The notes below the pieces were generated by a model. It was not told the origin of the DNA. It was given only the letters and a program-made list of their open reading frames with translations, and did no database searches. A stretch of DNA of 58,928 nt from Bacteroidota bacterium (GTDB taxonomy: Bacteria > Bacteroidota > Bacteroidia > Bacteroidales > B18-G4): contig JAHJRE010000139.1 in the NCBI GenBank assembly GCA_018831055.1, forward strand, positions 102,380-161,307, given 5' to 3'. The position numbers were made by a program, and so were the translations under genes. Each line of letters starts with the position of its first letter. Within the stretch, counting starts at the first letter, position 1. Shown one piece after another: positions 43,369 through 52,790 of the stretch.

Positions 43369-44616
43369 ATGAAAACTGAAGACTTACGTGAATTATTGAT
43401 CCGGCAAAGGAAAATTTATGAAGAGTTTTTGATAGAAAGGGAAAGAAGAAGTGACCTGGACGCCCTTGATGAATTTGTAACAGTTATCACCGGGGTAAGA
43501 AGATGTGGAAAATCTACCTTGCTGAAGCAAGCTTTTTTTGAGGAAAGCTATTTTGTGAACTTTGATGATGAGCGTTTCATCAATTTCAGGATTGAAGATT
43601 TTAGTAAATTATTTGAGCTTCTTCACGAATTATTTGGAAATAAAAAGTACTTCATTTTTGATGAAGTTCAGAATGTTACCGGATGGGAGCGGTTTGTCAG
43701 ACGGCTGAACAATGAAAAAATGAAGGTTTTTATTACAGGATCAAATGCAAACCTGCTTAGCAGGGAACTAGGAACCTACCTGACGGGAAGGACGATAATG
43801 ATAGAATTGTATCCTTTTTCATTCAGGGAGTTCCTGTTATTTAAAGGCTTGAGTTTTGATGTTAAACGATTGGTACTCGAAGAGAAAGCTGAACTAAAAA
43901 GACAATTCTATGAATATATGGAAATAGGAGGGTTTCCTGAATATGTGAGAACCAAAAAGCCTGAATACCTTCAGGCACTATTCAACAATATAATTTTCAG
44001 GGATATCGTTGGAAGATATAAAATAAGGGCAGAAAGGGAACTCAGGGAAATAGTATTGCATGCGATGAGTAACCTGGCCAAAGAGATCAGCTATAACAGC
44101 CTGAGAAAACTGACAGGACTTTCAAATACCAGCACCATCAGTGACTTTTTCTATTATTTTGAGAATTCATATCTTTTGTTCACGGTCCATCGGTATGACA
44201 ATTCCCTGAAAAAGCAAATTAACAATCCAAAGAAAGTGTATTGCATTGATACCGGACTTGCTTTCCAGCTTGGGTTCAGAACTTCAGAAGACAAAGGAAG
44301 GTTGCTTGAGAACATTGTATTTCTTCAACTCAAACGGTTGGGCAAGGATATCTATTTCCATAAAAGAAAGTACGAATGTGATTTCTTAATAAAGGATGGG
44401 ATAAGAATCACCAATGCCATACAAGTATGCCATTCGCTTGATACTGTTAACAGGGAAAGGGAGTATAGAGGCCTCTGTGAAGCAATCGAAGAGCATAAAC
44501 TCAATCAGGGTACCATCCTGACCTTTGAACAGGAAGAAGAGATTAATTATAATGGGAAAAAAGTAATAATCGAACCTGTTTACAAATGGCTTTTAGAGGG
44601 TAATGCTTTACAGTAG
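43369..44616 (+). CDS. AAA ATPase with C-terminal DUF4143 domain
   Basis: The 415-residue protein has a Walker A GVRRCGKS (G42-S49) and a Walker B YFIFDEVQ (D98/E99), followed by the sensor-like FITGSNANLLSRELGTYLTGR and the family phrase LYPFSFREFL. The C-terminal third (about 310-415) is the DUF4143, PD-(D/E)XK-like fold: DTGLAFQLGF, LLENIVFLQLKRLG, YFHKRKYECDFLIKDG and NAIQVCHSL. Hundreds of such ATPases occur in Bacteroidota and archaea in mobile, multi-copy families; their role is unknown, with nuclease or toxin-like functions suggested. It sits between the repeat array and a truncated T9SS gene, consistent with an inserted accessory gene. Its codon usage is more AT-rich than that of its neighbours. 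Confidence 0.88.
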   Translation: MKTEDLRELLIRQRKIYEEFLIERERRSDLDALDEFVTVITGVRRCGKSTLLKQAFFEESYFVNFDDERFINFRIEDFSKLFELLHELFGNKKYFIFDEVQNVTGWERFVRRLNNEKMKVFITGSNANLLSRELGTYLTGRTIMIELYPFSFREFLLFKGLSFDVKRLVLEEKAELKRQFYEYMEIGGFPEYVRTKKPEYLQALFNNIIFRDIVGRYKIRAERELREIVLHAMSNLAKEISYNSLRKLTGLSNTSTISDFFYYFENSYLLFTVHRYDNSLKKQINNPKKVYCIDTGLAFQLGFRTSEDKGRLLENIVFLQLKRLGKDIYFHKRKYECDFLIKDGIRITNAIQVCHSLDTVNREREYRGLCEAIEEHKLNQGTILTFEQEEEINYNGKKVIIEPVYKWLLEGNALQ

Positions 44617-44625
44617 TGACAGTTT

Positions 44626-45513
44626 CTATAGATTGATATTTCCTTTTATTTTTCCGGCCGACCGGATGCTGACCATATCCTTTGCAGGATTGGGAAAGAC
44701 GAAAACGTCACTTTCCTTACCTGGATAATAAGTTTGAATTCCTACCTGTAAGGGATTGAAAACACAGATCACATCCGGACCGGGAACCGGGCTGATGAAC
44801 AGGTCATAATCCTGGTTGTAAATCAACTCAGAGGAAATACCCGGCATCGGATAGGATATGCCATCATATTCCATGGATGATGAGGTAAGTACCAAAGGGA
44901 CCCCCTGCTGATCGATGGCAACCCGGTAGTTTGTACTTCCGGGAATGTCCATATCTATTGTTTCCAGGATTTCCCCTGTGAACGGGTCTACTTTGTACAT
45001 ATAATAGTGATCACCCAGCACGTAAAACAAACCATCAATGGGGTTATAACTTCCTGAATAGCTGCCTGGATAGATATCGAATTTATGTTCCATATAAGAA
45101 TTTTCGCCATCCAGGAATATGATCGGAACCTGAAGGTTTTGTCCCAGGGTGATAACCCTTTTGGAATCGCCGGTGAAGGCATAGCCATAGATTTCGGATT
45201 CGGGCACAGGAACCGAAGTGAGGAGTTCCATGGTCTGAGCATCCACAATGTTGAGCACAGAACCCAGGATGGGATCCTCATAACCGAACAACAAATATTG
45301 ATCATCCGGGCTCAGGGCGCTTGTTGAATGCTGGACAACCGTACCACCGGCACTCGTAAAACTGCAATTGACAGAGGCTTGATCCTGGATGGCGCTGGAA
45401 ACGCCGTCAATCAACATTTTTGTAATATATGCATTGCTTCCCATGTAATTAATCAGGTATCCGGTCTGCCCGACTGATGTGATAAAGGCATCAACAATCT
45501 GGCTGGCACTCAA
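44626..45513 (-). pseudogene. T9SS-cargo protein truncated at both ends
   Basis: The frame has no ATG or signal peptide: it opens after a TGA just upstream, reading KILATLSASQIVDAF, and only a TTG at 45513 can serve as start. The middle (ALSPDDQYLLFGYEDPILGSVLNIVDAQTMELLTSV, GYAFTGDSKRVITLG) is a YncE/WD40-like beta-propeller. The end enters a T9SS sorting domain (VFPNPAKDMVSIRSAGKIKGNINL) but stops after about 25 residues, where intact domains have about 70. The stop is 10 bp from the end of the DUF4143 ATPase gene. It is probably a remnant cut when the neighbouring DNA was inserted or rearranged. Confidence 0.65.
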
Positions 45514-45560
45514 TGTTGCAAGAATTTTTCATAACTTAGTCATGACAAAAAAATATGACC

Positions 45561-48500
45561 ATGAAAAAATCAATCCCCAGGATCATCTTATTAATGACCA
45601 TACTTTCCGTTTCGCTTCTTTGCTTCTCGCAAAAGAAAGCCGATACAAGCCTTTTGAACGACAAAACCTTCTCAGGACTGAAGCTGCGAAGCATCGGGCC
45701 GGCATTCAAATCCGGGCGTATCGCCGATATCGCCATACATCCTGAAAATGAGAATATCTGGTATGTCGCCGTCGGTTCCGGCGGGGTCTGGAAAACCGCT
45801 AATTCAGGAACCACCTGGGAGCCAATATTTGATGGGGAGAAATCCTATTCCATCGGCTGTGTGACCATCGATCCGAACAATCCGCACACGGTTTGGGTTG
45901 GTACCGGCGAAAACATCGGCGGACGGCATGTAGGCTATGGCGACGGGATATACCGCAGTGATGACGGCGGTTCTTCCTGGAAGAACATGGGACTTAAAGA
46001 GTCCCAACATATCTCAAAGATCATCGTTCATCCTGAAAACTCAGATGTCATCTGGGTTGCTGCACAGGGACCGCTCTGGAACAAGGGAGGTGAACGAGGG
46101 TTGTACAAATCTGCCGATGGGGGCAAGACATGGAAGAAGACCCTTGGCGATGAGGAATGGACCGGTGTGACGGATATCGTTATCGATCCGCGTGATCCGG
46201 ATGTCCTGTATGCTGCAACCTGGCAACGACACCGCAACGTGGCGGCCTATATCAGCGGAGGCCCGGGATCGGGTATCCATAAATCCGTTGATGGGGGAGA
46301 GACCTGGGAAAAGCTGAAGTCAGGGCTTCCCGGGTCGAACATGGGTAAGATCGGCCTGGCCATCTCTCCGCTAAAACCTGATGTCCTGTATGCCGCTATC
46401 GAGCTGAACCGGCGTACCGGCGGCGTTTACCGTTCGGATGACCGCGGGGCTTCCTGGAAGAAAATGTCGGATGCCGTCGCAGGCGCCACCGGACCGCATT
46501 ATTACCAGGAGCTCTTTGCACATCCCCATGTATTTGATAAGATCTTCCTGGTGGATGTGTGGATGCAGGTGTCGGACGACGGAGGGAAGACCTTTAAGAA
46601 TATGAACGAAAGCAAGAAGCACTCCGACAACCATGCCATCGCTTTCAGCAAAACGGACCCGGATTATATGCTTGTCGGGACCGACGGCGGATTGTACGAA
46701 ACCTTCGACGACACAAAGAACTGGAAATATATCCCGAACCTCCCGCTTACGCAGTTTTATAAGGTCAGCGTTGATGATTCGGAGCCGTTTTATTTCATTT
46801 ACGGAGGCACCCAGGACAATGGTTCCCAGGGCGGGCCATCCCGTACCGACAAAAGCGATGGCATCAGCAACCAGGACTGGTTCATCATCAACGGGGGTGA
46901 TGGCCATCAGACGGCCACCGAACCAGGAAATCCTGATATCGTTTATGCACAGTCGCAGCAGGGATACCTTGTGCGGAGAGATATGATTACGGGAGAAACC
47001 GTTGATATCCGCCCGCAGCCCGGCGAAGGGGAAGATGCAGAACGCTTTAACTGGGATTCACCCATCCTGGTCAGCCCTCATTCACCAACAACGATCTATT
47101 TTGCTTCGCAGCGTGTGTGGCGTTCCGATGACAGGGGCGATTCCTGGACAGCCATCTCCGGCGACCTTACCCGCGACCAGGAAAGGCTGACCTTACCCAT
47201 CATGGAACAGACACAGGGCTGGGATGAAGCCTGGGATATGGATGCCATGTCGGATTACAATACCATCACTTCCCTGGCGGAGTCGCCTGTCCGGGAAGGA
47301 CTGATCTATGCCGGAACCGACGACGGACTGATACAGGTTAAAGAGCCGGAAACAGGGGAATGGAGAAAGATCGAGGTGGGTAGCATGCCTGGCATTCCTG
47401 CAACGGCTTTCGTTAACGATATCAAAGCGGATCTGTTTGATGTCAATACCGTGTATGTTGTGCTTGATAATCACAAATTCTGCGATCTCAACCCATATCT
47501 CATGAAAAGCACCGACAGGGGCAAATCCTGGAAATCCATGAAAGGCAACCTCCCGGAAAAGACATTGCTCTGGCGGATCGTCCAGGATCACGAAAAGCCG
47601 GAACTCTTCTTCCTGGCTACGGAATTTGGTATCTGTTTCACGGTTGATGCCGGTGAGAAGTGGATCAGGCTGAAGGGCGGCGTGCCGACCATCTCCTTCC
47701 GCGACCTGGCCATACAGAAAAGGGAAAACGACCTGGTGGGCGCATCTTTCGGAAGGGGGTTCTATGTTTTTGATGACTACAGCGTCCTGCGCGAAGTCTC
47801 TGATGAACAGTTAAAACAAGAAGCCACCCTTTTCCCGGTCAGGGATGCATGGTGGTATATTCCCAGATATGGCAACTGGTCGCAGGGGGCTACTTTTTTT
47901 ACCGCCCCCAATCCTGACTATGGCGCCGTTTTTACCTATTACCTGAAAGAATCTTACCAAACCAGGAAAGACATGCGCCAGGTGAAAGAGTCGAAGCAAA
48001 AGAAAAACAAGGAAGCTGTTGTTTTTCCGGGATGGGAAGAGGTTGAGGCCGAGCGAAGGGAAGAGAAACCGCTTATTATTCTCACGGTTAAAGATGCGGA
48101 GAGCAATGTGATCAGGAAACTGGAAGGCCCAACAAGCAAAGGCTTTCACCGTGTCGACTGGGATCTGCGTTATTCCGCGGCCCGTGCCATCGACATACAT
48201 TCGGAAAGAAATGACGCCTGGTCTTCAGGATTGATGGTTGTACCGGGACAGTATACCGTTAGCATGGCAAAGCAGGTCAACGGGGTGGTTACAGAACTTG
48301 GCGGCCCTGTGGAGTTTGAGGTAGTCAGGATGCGTAAAGGGGGCCTGCAGGGAGCTTCGGAAGATGAGATCATTGCCTTTACCCTGGAAGTAAGAGAATT
48401 ACGTAAGGCTGCCGGCGCTGCATCCATCATCCTGGAAAACTCGATGAAGAAAACAGAGAAAATGCAGGATGCACTGACACGTGCTGAAGTTGTGCCCGGA

Positions 48501-48830
48501 GATCTTGAACAAAAACTTCATAAGCTACGTGCCGATCTACTCGACCTGGAAGAAAAGATGTACGGGAACAAATCGAAACAGGAAATCGGAGAGCAGTCGC
48601 CACCCAATATCAACACCCGCCTGTATTTTGCCATGGGCGGAACGGGAAGCACCTATGGCCCGACAAAATCGATGAAGGAAAGCCTGGAAATGGGAAAGAA
48701 AGAGTTTGCTGCCGTGAAATCCGAACTGGAGGAGATCAGTAATAACAGAATACCGGCATTGCTTAAAGCGCTGCAGGAAGCCGGGGCTCCGTGGATGGAG
48801 GGGATGGATTTGCCAAATGATTCTAAATGA
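45561..48830 (+). CDS. Large exported Asp-box (BNR/VPS10-sortilin-like) beta-propeller protein
   Basis: The start ATG at 45561 (alternative 45555) gives a signal peptide (SIPRIILLMTILSVSLLCFS). The protein of about 1089 residues has many Asp-box (SxDxGxxW) motifs: SDDGGSSW, SADGGKTW, SVDGGETW, SDDRGASW, SDDRGDSW and STDRGKSW. These are spread over residues 70-740, with VYRSDDRG/ISPLKPDVLYAAI spacing typical of the sortilin/VPS10-like propellers often annotated as glycosyl hydrolases in Bacteroidota. The C-terminal 300 residues (about 780-1089) contain an Ig-like segment (RVDWDLRYSA) and a helical tail. Binding or hydrolysis of a glycan or peptide is plausible, but no catalytic residues are identifiable. 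It lacks a T9SS sorting domain. Confidence 0.87.
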   Translation: MKKSIPRIILLMTILSVSLLCFSQKKADTSLLNDKTFSGLKLRSIGPAFKSGRIADIAIHPENENIWYVAVGSGGVWKTANSGTTWEPIFDGEKSYSIGCVTIDPNNPHTVWVGTGENIGGRHVGYGDGIYRSDDGGSSWKNMGLKESQHISKIIVHPENSDVIWVAAQGPLWNKGGERGLYKSADGGKTWKKTLGDEEWTGVTDIVIDPRDPDVLYAATWQRHRNVAAYISGGPGSGIHKSVDGGETWEKLKSGLPGSNMGKIGLAISPLKPDVLYAAIELNRRTGGVYRSDDRGASWKKMSDAVAGATGPHYYQELFAHPHVFDKIFLVDVWMQVSDDGGKTFKNMNESKKHSDNHAIAFSKTDPDYMLVGTDGGLYETFDDTKNWKYIPNLPLTQFYKVSVDDSEPFYFIYGGTQDNGSQGGPSRTDKSDGISNQDWFIINGGDGHQTATEPGNPDIVYAQSQQGYLVRRDMITGETVDIRPQPGEGEDAERFNWDSPILVSPHSPTTIYFASQRVWRSDDRGDSWTAISGDLTRDQERLTLPIMEQTQGWDEAWDMDAMSDYNTITSLAESPVREGLIYAGTDDGLIQVKEPETGEWRKIEVGSMPGIPATAFVNDIKADLFDVNTVYVVLDNHKFCDLNPYLMKSTDRGKSWKSMKGNLPEKTLLWRIVQDHEKPELFFLATEFGICFTVDAGEKWIRLKGGVPTISFRDLAIQKRENDLVGASFGRGFYVFDDYSVLREVSDEQLKQEATLFPVRDAWWYIPRYGNWSQGATFFTAPNPDYGAVFTYYLKESYQTRKDMRQVKESKQKKNKEAVVFPGWEEVEAERREEKPLIILTVKDAESNVIRKLEGPTSKGFHRVDWDLRYSAARAIDIHSERNDAWSSGLMVVPGQYTVSMAKQVNGVVTELGGPVEFEVVRMRKGGLQGASEDEIIAFTLEVRELRKAAGAASIILENSMKKTEKMQDALTRAEVVPGDLEQKLHKLRADLLDLEEKMYGNKSKQEIGEQSPPNINTRLYFAMGGTGSTYGPTKSMKESLEMGKKEFAAVKSELEEISNNRIPALLKALQEAGAPWMEGMDLPNDSK

Positions 48831-48881
48831 ATCTACTGACTGCTAAACAGCCATCGCCTTGTCAGGCAGAAAGTTGGAAGG

Positions 48882-49796
48882 TTACTTTATTTCCATCGTG
48901 GCTTTCATCCTGAATGGTATTTTCATGCCATCGGGTAACTGAGCGTTTGGATTGATCATAATTTCCCCTTCAAATGAGTATTCTGTGTGGGTTTGTATGA
49001 TCCAGCCATTAATTTTATTCACCTTTATTGCAGTGGCATACTCAACCTCAAGGTCGCTTCTTGCCGCCATTCCAAAAAAGTTAAAGGTTGAATCTGTGTT
49101 TGTCCTGAACCATGAGTTACCATTGATCTTATAATATTCATCCCCTTCTTCAAGCAGTATGTAATCGCCTTCCATTCTACCCGTTATCATATCTGCTCCT
49201 ATGGTTGATTCAATCCACCATCTTTCGTTTAAACGAACGGGGCTATCCGGATAAATATGCAATGCGGTCTCAATAGATTTTTTAAAAGCCTCGCTACCAA
49301 ATGCTTTCTTAAGTTGCAGTTCAAGTTGTGATTTTTCATTGGGAGAGATCCCTGCCAGACTATCCAGGATATTTTCCAGAATATCATCAAAACCGGATGA
49401 GTAGCTCATTTTGCCATCCTTCGTCATACTGCAGGAAAATGAATTTTCTGTCATTTCGGAAAGTGTTTTCGACAAAAGATCATATTCATTATCTGAATCA
49501 GAATTGTATCTCATAGTCTGATCCCTGACAGTGTTTTCCATTTCAAGACGCTCGTATTTTACCTCAAGCATGTACTCCTCATTTTGAATATCTTTTATAA
49601 AGAAATTCAATACACTTTCCAGCTTCATGTCCATCTTCATTAATTGCCCGTTAACTTCCTGGTTGATCGTAATGTTCGTGGTGGTTGAAAGTTTATAATC
49701 TGAGCCTTTTTCAAGTTTGTATGAAAGGTCTGTGTTTTGTGAGAATGAATGAAAACAACAGGAAATGAGGATAGAAAGCAGTAATGTGGGTTTCAT
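48882..49796 (-). CDS. DUF6263-type exported protein
   Basis: The 304-residue exported protein has a signal peptide (LLLSILISCCFHSFSQ) and the DUF6263 pattern: LEKGSDYKLSTTTNITINQEVNGQLMKMDMKLESVLNFFIKDI, EYMLEVKYERLEMEN and SSGFDDILENILDSLAGISPNEK. The end is GEIMINPNAQLPDGMKIPFRMKATMEIK. The fold resembles a large beta-barrel/lipocalin-like or LolA-like sheet. The function of this family is unknown. It is convergent with the Asp-box protein and divergent from the histidine kinase gene (209 bp apart). Confidence 0.8.
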   Translation of the reverse strand: MKPTLLLSILISCCFHSFSQNTDLSYKLEKGSDYKLSTTTNITINQEVNGQLMKMDMKLESVLNFFIKDIQNEEYMLEVKYERLEMENTVRDQTMRYNSDSDNEYDLLSKTLSEMTENSFSCSMTKDGKMSYSSGFDDILENILDSLAGISPNEKSQLELQLKKAFGSEAFKKSIETALHIYPDSPVRLNERWWIESTIGADMITGRMEGDYILLEEGDEYYKINGNSWFRTNTDSTFNFFGMAARSDLEVEYATAIKVNKINGWIIQTHTEYSFEGEIMINPNAQLPDGMKIPFRMKATMEIK

Positions 49797-50005
49797 AAGT
49801 TGTGATTTTTGGTTGCGCAGAATATCCTGCCAATGTTCAGTAAATATATTGATTTATGCTAAAAACGCGAACAGATTTTAATGCGAAGCTCCAGACTTCG
49901 ATTATAAATCGTATATTGCATATCAATCTGCCGAAGTATAACTGAATCTAAACAGCTTTGCTATTGCAAACCTGTCACGATTCGGTAAATTTTTTCAATG
50001 AATGA

Positions 50006-51943
50006 ATGATGAAAGGATGCGTGATCATATCTGTAATAATTCTCATGGCAGGCTGTCAACTTTCATCCCAGCCTTTAGACAGCCTTTTAAGCGAAATTCA
50101 GCAAACCACTGATGATTCGACCAAAGCAGTCTTGCTCTGTAAAGCTTCCATGCAGCTATATTATTCTTACCCCGATTCGGCGAACAAATTTATAATGCAA
50201 GCCAGGGAAATCGGCGAAAGAATTAAGGATAACACCATACTTGCCAAATCTTTTAATATCCAGGGGATCATTTATGATGTTACAAACAGATGGGACAGTG
50301 CCCTGATAAGTTACGAAAGAGCGCTTTTTTTAGCCGGGGAAGCCGGTGATAAGACCATCGAAGCTTCGGCTCTGAACAATATTGGTTTGATTTACTGGAA
50401 TAAAGGGGAGTATGATAAAGCAATAGATTTTTACAACAGTTCTCTTCTTTTGTTTGAAGAGTTGGATAATCAGCGTGGTATTGCCAATACCCTGAACAAT
50501 ATCGGGTTGATATTATGGGAGCAGGACAGGTTGGTGGAAGCGTTGGATTACCATCGTCGTTCGTTGAAAAAACGTTTGGCGATGGGTGACCATTACGGTA
50601 TTGGAGCATCTTACTCCAATATTTCAAGGCTGCACGATGAAACGGGAAGCAAGGACTCTGCTTATTTTTATGCTTATCGTGCTGTTGTTATTCAGCGGTC
50701 GATCCACGACAATTACGGCCTGGCCATTACTTTCAATAATCTGGCAAGCATGTACCAGGCTGATTACCGGATCGATTCTGCCTTTAAGTATTACTTTGCT
50801 TCCGTGGAGAGATATAAGGACCTTGGTAATTTGGGGCGTTGTGCCTCTTCATTATACAATCTGGCGGATCTTTATAAAAATTCCGGGGATCTGGCTTCAT
50901 CAGAGAAGTACCTCCTGGAAGCCCTGGATTATGCAAAGAAAGCTGATGCCAGAAACATCCTGTATAAGATTTATGGCAATCTCGGGCGGCTTTACCATGA
51001 AACGGGAAGAGACAGGCTCGCATACTCCAATCTATTACGAAGGATAGAAATCCACGACAGCATTTATGATATAGAAAGGGATGAAATAATTGCCGAAATC
51101 CAGGCGAAATACGAAACGGAGAAAAAAGATAAGGAAATTGCTTTGCTTGGACAAAAAGGGGCAGAGGCTGAGCTGAAAGTCGCTAAAAGGAACCGTACCA
51201 TTACCGGGCTGAGCCTGGGATCGTTGGCACTGGTTTTCCTCGGGTTGTTTGTTATACAGCGAAATAGAAGAAGGTCGCAGGCTGCCATCGACCGGGCTTT
51301 GATCCTGGAAAAGGAGAAAGGTCTGGAGGCTGTTTTTGCCGCCCAGGAAGAAGAAAGGAAGCGTATTGCCAAAGAACTGCACGACGGCATTGTCCAGGAA
51401 TTGGCAGGGGTAATCCTGGGTTGGAGAAGGCTGGCAGGTGAAAAGAGAGAGAGTGACACTGAAGAGTCATTCTTGTTGCATTCCCTTGAAGAAGCCTCAG
51501 GTGAACTCAGGGAAGTATCGCACCAGATGATGCCAAAAGCTATCAGTGAACTTGGCATAGTGGCCGCATTGGAAGATATGTTTCCAAAGACTTTCAGACA
51601 TGTGGAGATTAAATATGTATTTGAGCATTTTGGAATTGTTGGGCGACTTCCTGAAAAAATCGAACTGGCTTTATTCAGGATATCACAGGAACTGGTGAAC
51701 AACGTTATCAAGCATAGCGGAGCCGGGAATGTCAGCATACAATTGCTACAGACCAGTGGTAGTATTGTTTTAATTATGGATGACGATGGCAAGGGCTTTT
51801 CCGGGGATTTCAGGAATAAGGGAATTGGGTTGATGAACATAAAAAGCAGAGCAGAAACCCTTAAAGGTTCTGTATTATTTGAGAACAATACAAGCGGGGG
51901 AGCAACTGTTACTGTTAAAATACCTATACGACAGGATGATTAA
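50006..51943 (+). CDS. TPR-containing sensor histidine kinase (HisKA_3 type)
   Basis: The 645-residue kinase begins with a lipoprotein-like signal (IISVIILMAGC, C17), then about six TPR units (residues 80-345, e.g. ASALNNIGLIYWNKGEYDKAIDFYNSSLLLF). A coiled linker, one transmembrane helix (TGLSLGSLALVFLGLFVIQ, 400-418) and a HisKA_3 dimerisation box EEERKRIAKELHDGIVQELAG with phosphoacceptor His459 follow. The HATPase domain (about 535-640: ISQELVNNVIKHSG, MDDDGKGF, GIGLMNIKSRAETLKG) is NarX/DesK-like. The extracytoplasmic TPRs probably sense a protein or peptide partner. It overlaps the response-regulator gene by 8 bp. Confidence 0.92.
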   Translation: MMKGCVIISVIILMAGCQLSSQPLDSLLSEIQQTTDDSTKAVLLCKASMQLYYSYPDSANKFIMQAREIGERIKDNTILAKSFNIQGIIYDVTNRWDSALISYERALFLAGEAGDKTIEASALNNIGLIYWNKGEYDKAIDFYNSSLLLFEELDNQRGIANTLNNIGLILWEQDRLVEALDYHRRSLKKRLAMGDHYGIGASYSNISRLHDETGSKDSAYFYAYRAVVIQRSIHDNYGLAITFNNLASMYQADYRIDSAFKYYFASVERYKDLGNLGRCASSLYNLADLYKNSGDLASSEKYLLEALDYAKKADARNILYKIYGNLGRLYHETGRDRLAYSNLLRRIEIHDSIYDIERDEIIAEIQAKYETEKKDKEIALLGQKGAEAELKVAKRNRTITGLSLGSLALVFLGLFVIQRNRRRSQAAIDRALILEKEKGLEAVFAAQEEERKRIAKELHDGIVQELAGVILGWRRLAGEKRESDTEESFLLHSLEEASGELREVSHQMMPKAISELGIVAALEDMFPKTFRHVEIKYVFEHFGIVGRLPEKIELALFRISQELVNNVIKHSGAGNVSIQLLQTSGSIVLIMDDDGKGFSGDFRNKGIGLMNIKSRAETLKGSVLFENNTSGGATVTVKIPIRQDD

Positions 51944-52586
51944 TGTGCTTATAGCTGATGATCATAAGATCATGGTTGATGGTCTTTTACATATTCTGGA
52001 AGGTGATCCGGAGATAAATATCGTGGGAATCGCATTTAACGGAGCTGAAGTTCTGGCTATCCTGGAAAACACAAAAGCTGATATTGTGCTGCTCGATATT
52101 GATATGCCGGTGATGAATGGCATTGAATGCGCCCGGACAATAATTGAAACTTACCCCGATATTAAAACAACAATTCTGACCATGCACCAGGAAAATGCCC
52201 TGATCAGGAGATTTATTGAAATGGGGGTAAAGGGATATATGCTGAAAACCATCCCAGCACACGAACTGCTTTTTGCAGTTAAATTAATCTACCGGGGAGG
52301 AGAGTATTTCAATTCGGATGTTACCAGAGAACTTCTCGATCCTTCACCTGCAAAACCTCTGATTTCAGAAATCAGTCCCCTGGTTAACCAGCTAACTTCC
52401 CGGGAAAAGGAGATCATTAAATTGATCTGCGATGGGAATTCCAATACACAAATCGGGAAAAAGTTATTCATTAGTCCTAAAACCGTTGATAATCACCGCA
52501 CAAATATCATGGGAAAGCTCAATTTGCACAATGTTGCTGCTCTGGTGCGATTTGCCTTTCAAAATGGGCTCCTGGATGAAAAATAG
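51936..52586 (+). CDS. NarL/FixJ-type response regulator
   Basis: ATG at 51936 gives MINVLIADDHKIMVDGL, the normal receiver N-terminus; an earlier in-frame ATG at 51879 is inside the kinase gene. The 216-residue product has a receiver domain (acidic D8/D9, phosphoacceptor D54 in VLLDIDMP, and GYMLK) and a LuxR-type HTH (about 150-212: LTSREKEIIKLICDGNSNTQIGKKLFISPKTVDNHRTNIMGKL). It forms a two-component pair with the overlapping kinase gene. Targets are unknown; the next gene, a T9SS propeller protein, is a candidate. Confidence 0.93.
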   Translation: MINVLIADDHKIMVDGLLHILEGDPEINIVGIAFNGAEVLAILENTKADIVLLDIDMPVMNGIECARTIIETYPDIKTTILTMHQENALIRRFIEMGVKGYMLKTIPAHELLFAVKLIYRGGEYFNSDVTRELLDPSPAKPLISEISPLVNQLTSREKEIIKLICDGNSNTQIGKKLFISPKTVDNHRTNIMGKLNLHNVAALVRFAFQNGLLDEK

Positions 52587-52777
52587 GGTAATCACCCCAT
52601 GGATTTGCATATATCACCTCATTTCCTCCGCTTCTCTTCATGAATACCTTTGAACTGTTGATCACCCCGGCCCGATACTGAAGAAACATTGCAGGGTTAC
52701 TCATTCGTATTATTTGTATTGGGTCTGATCAACACAACTCAACAAGAATGAGTGCTCTGCATTTTTATTAAACTATC

Positions 52778-52783
52778 GGAGGA
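52778..52783 (+). promoter_or_regulatory. Strong Shine-Dalgarno sequence (unusual here)
   Basis: GGAGGA lies 7 bp before the ATG at 52791. Almost no other gene in the window has a recognisable Shine-Dalgarno sequence, as is usual for Bacteroidota, so this one stands out and supports the start at 52791 over the in-frame start at 52752. Confidence 0.5.
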
Positions 52784-52790
52784 ACTATTT

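Noticed and set aside
51064-51888. 274-residue antisense frame opposite the histidine kinase
   Set aside because: It lies fully inside the kinase gene, is Ser-rich in a way typical of shadow frames, and has no domain signature.
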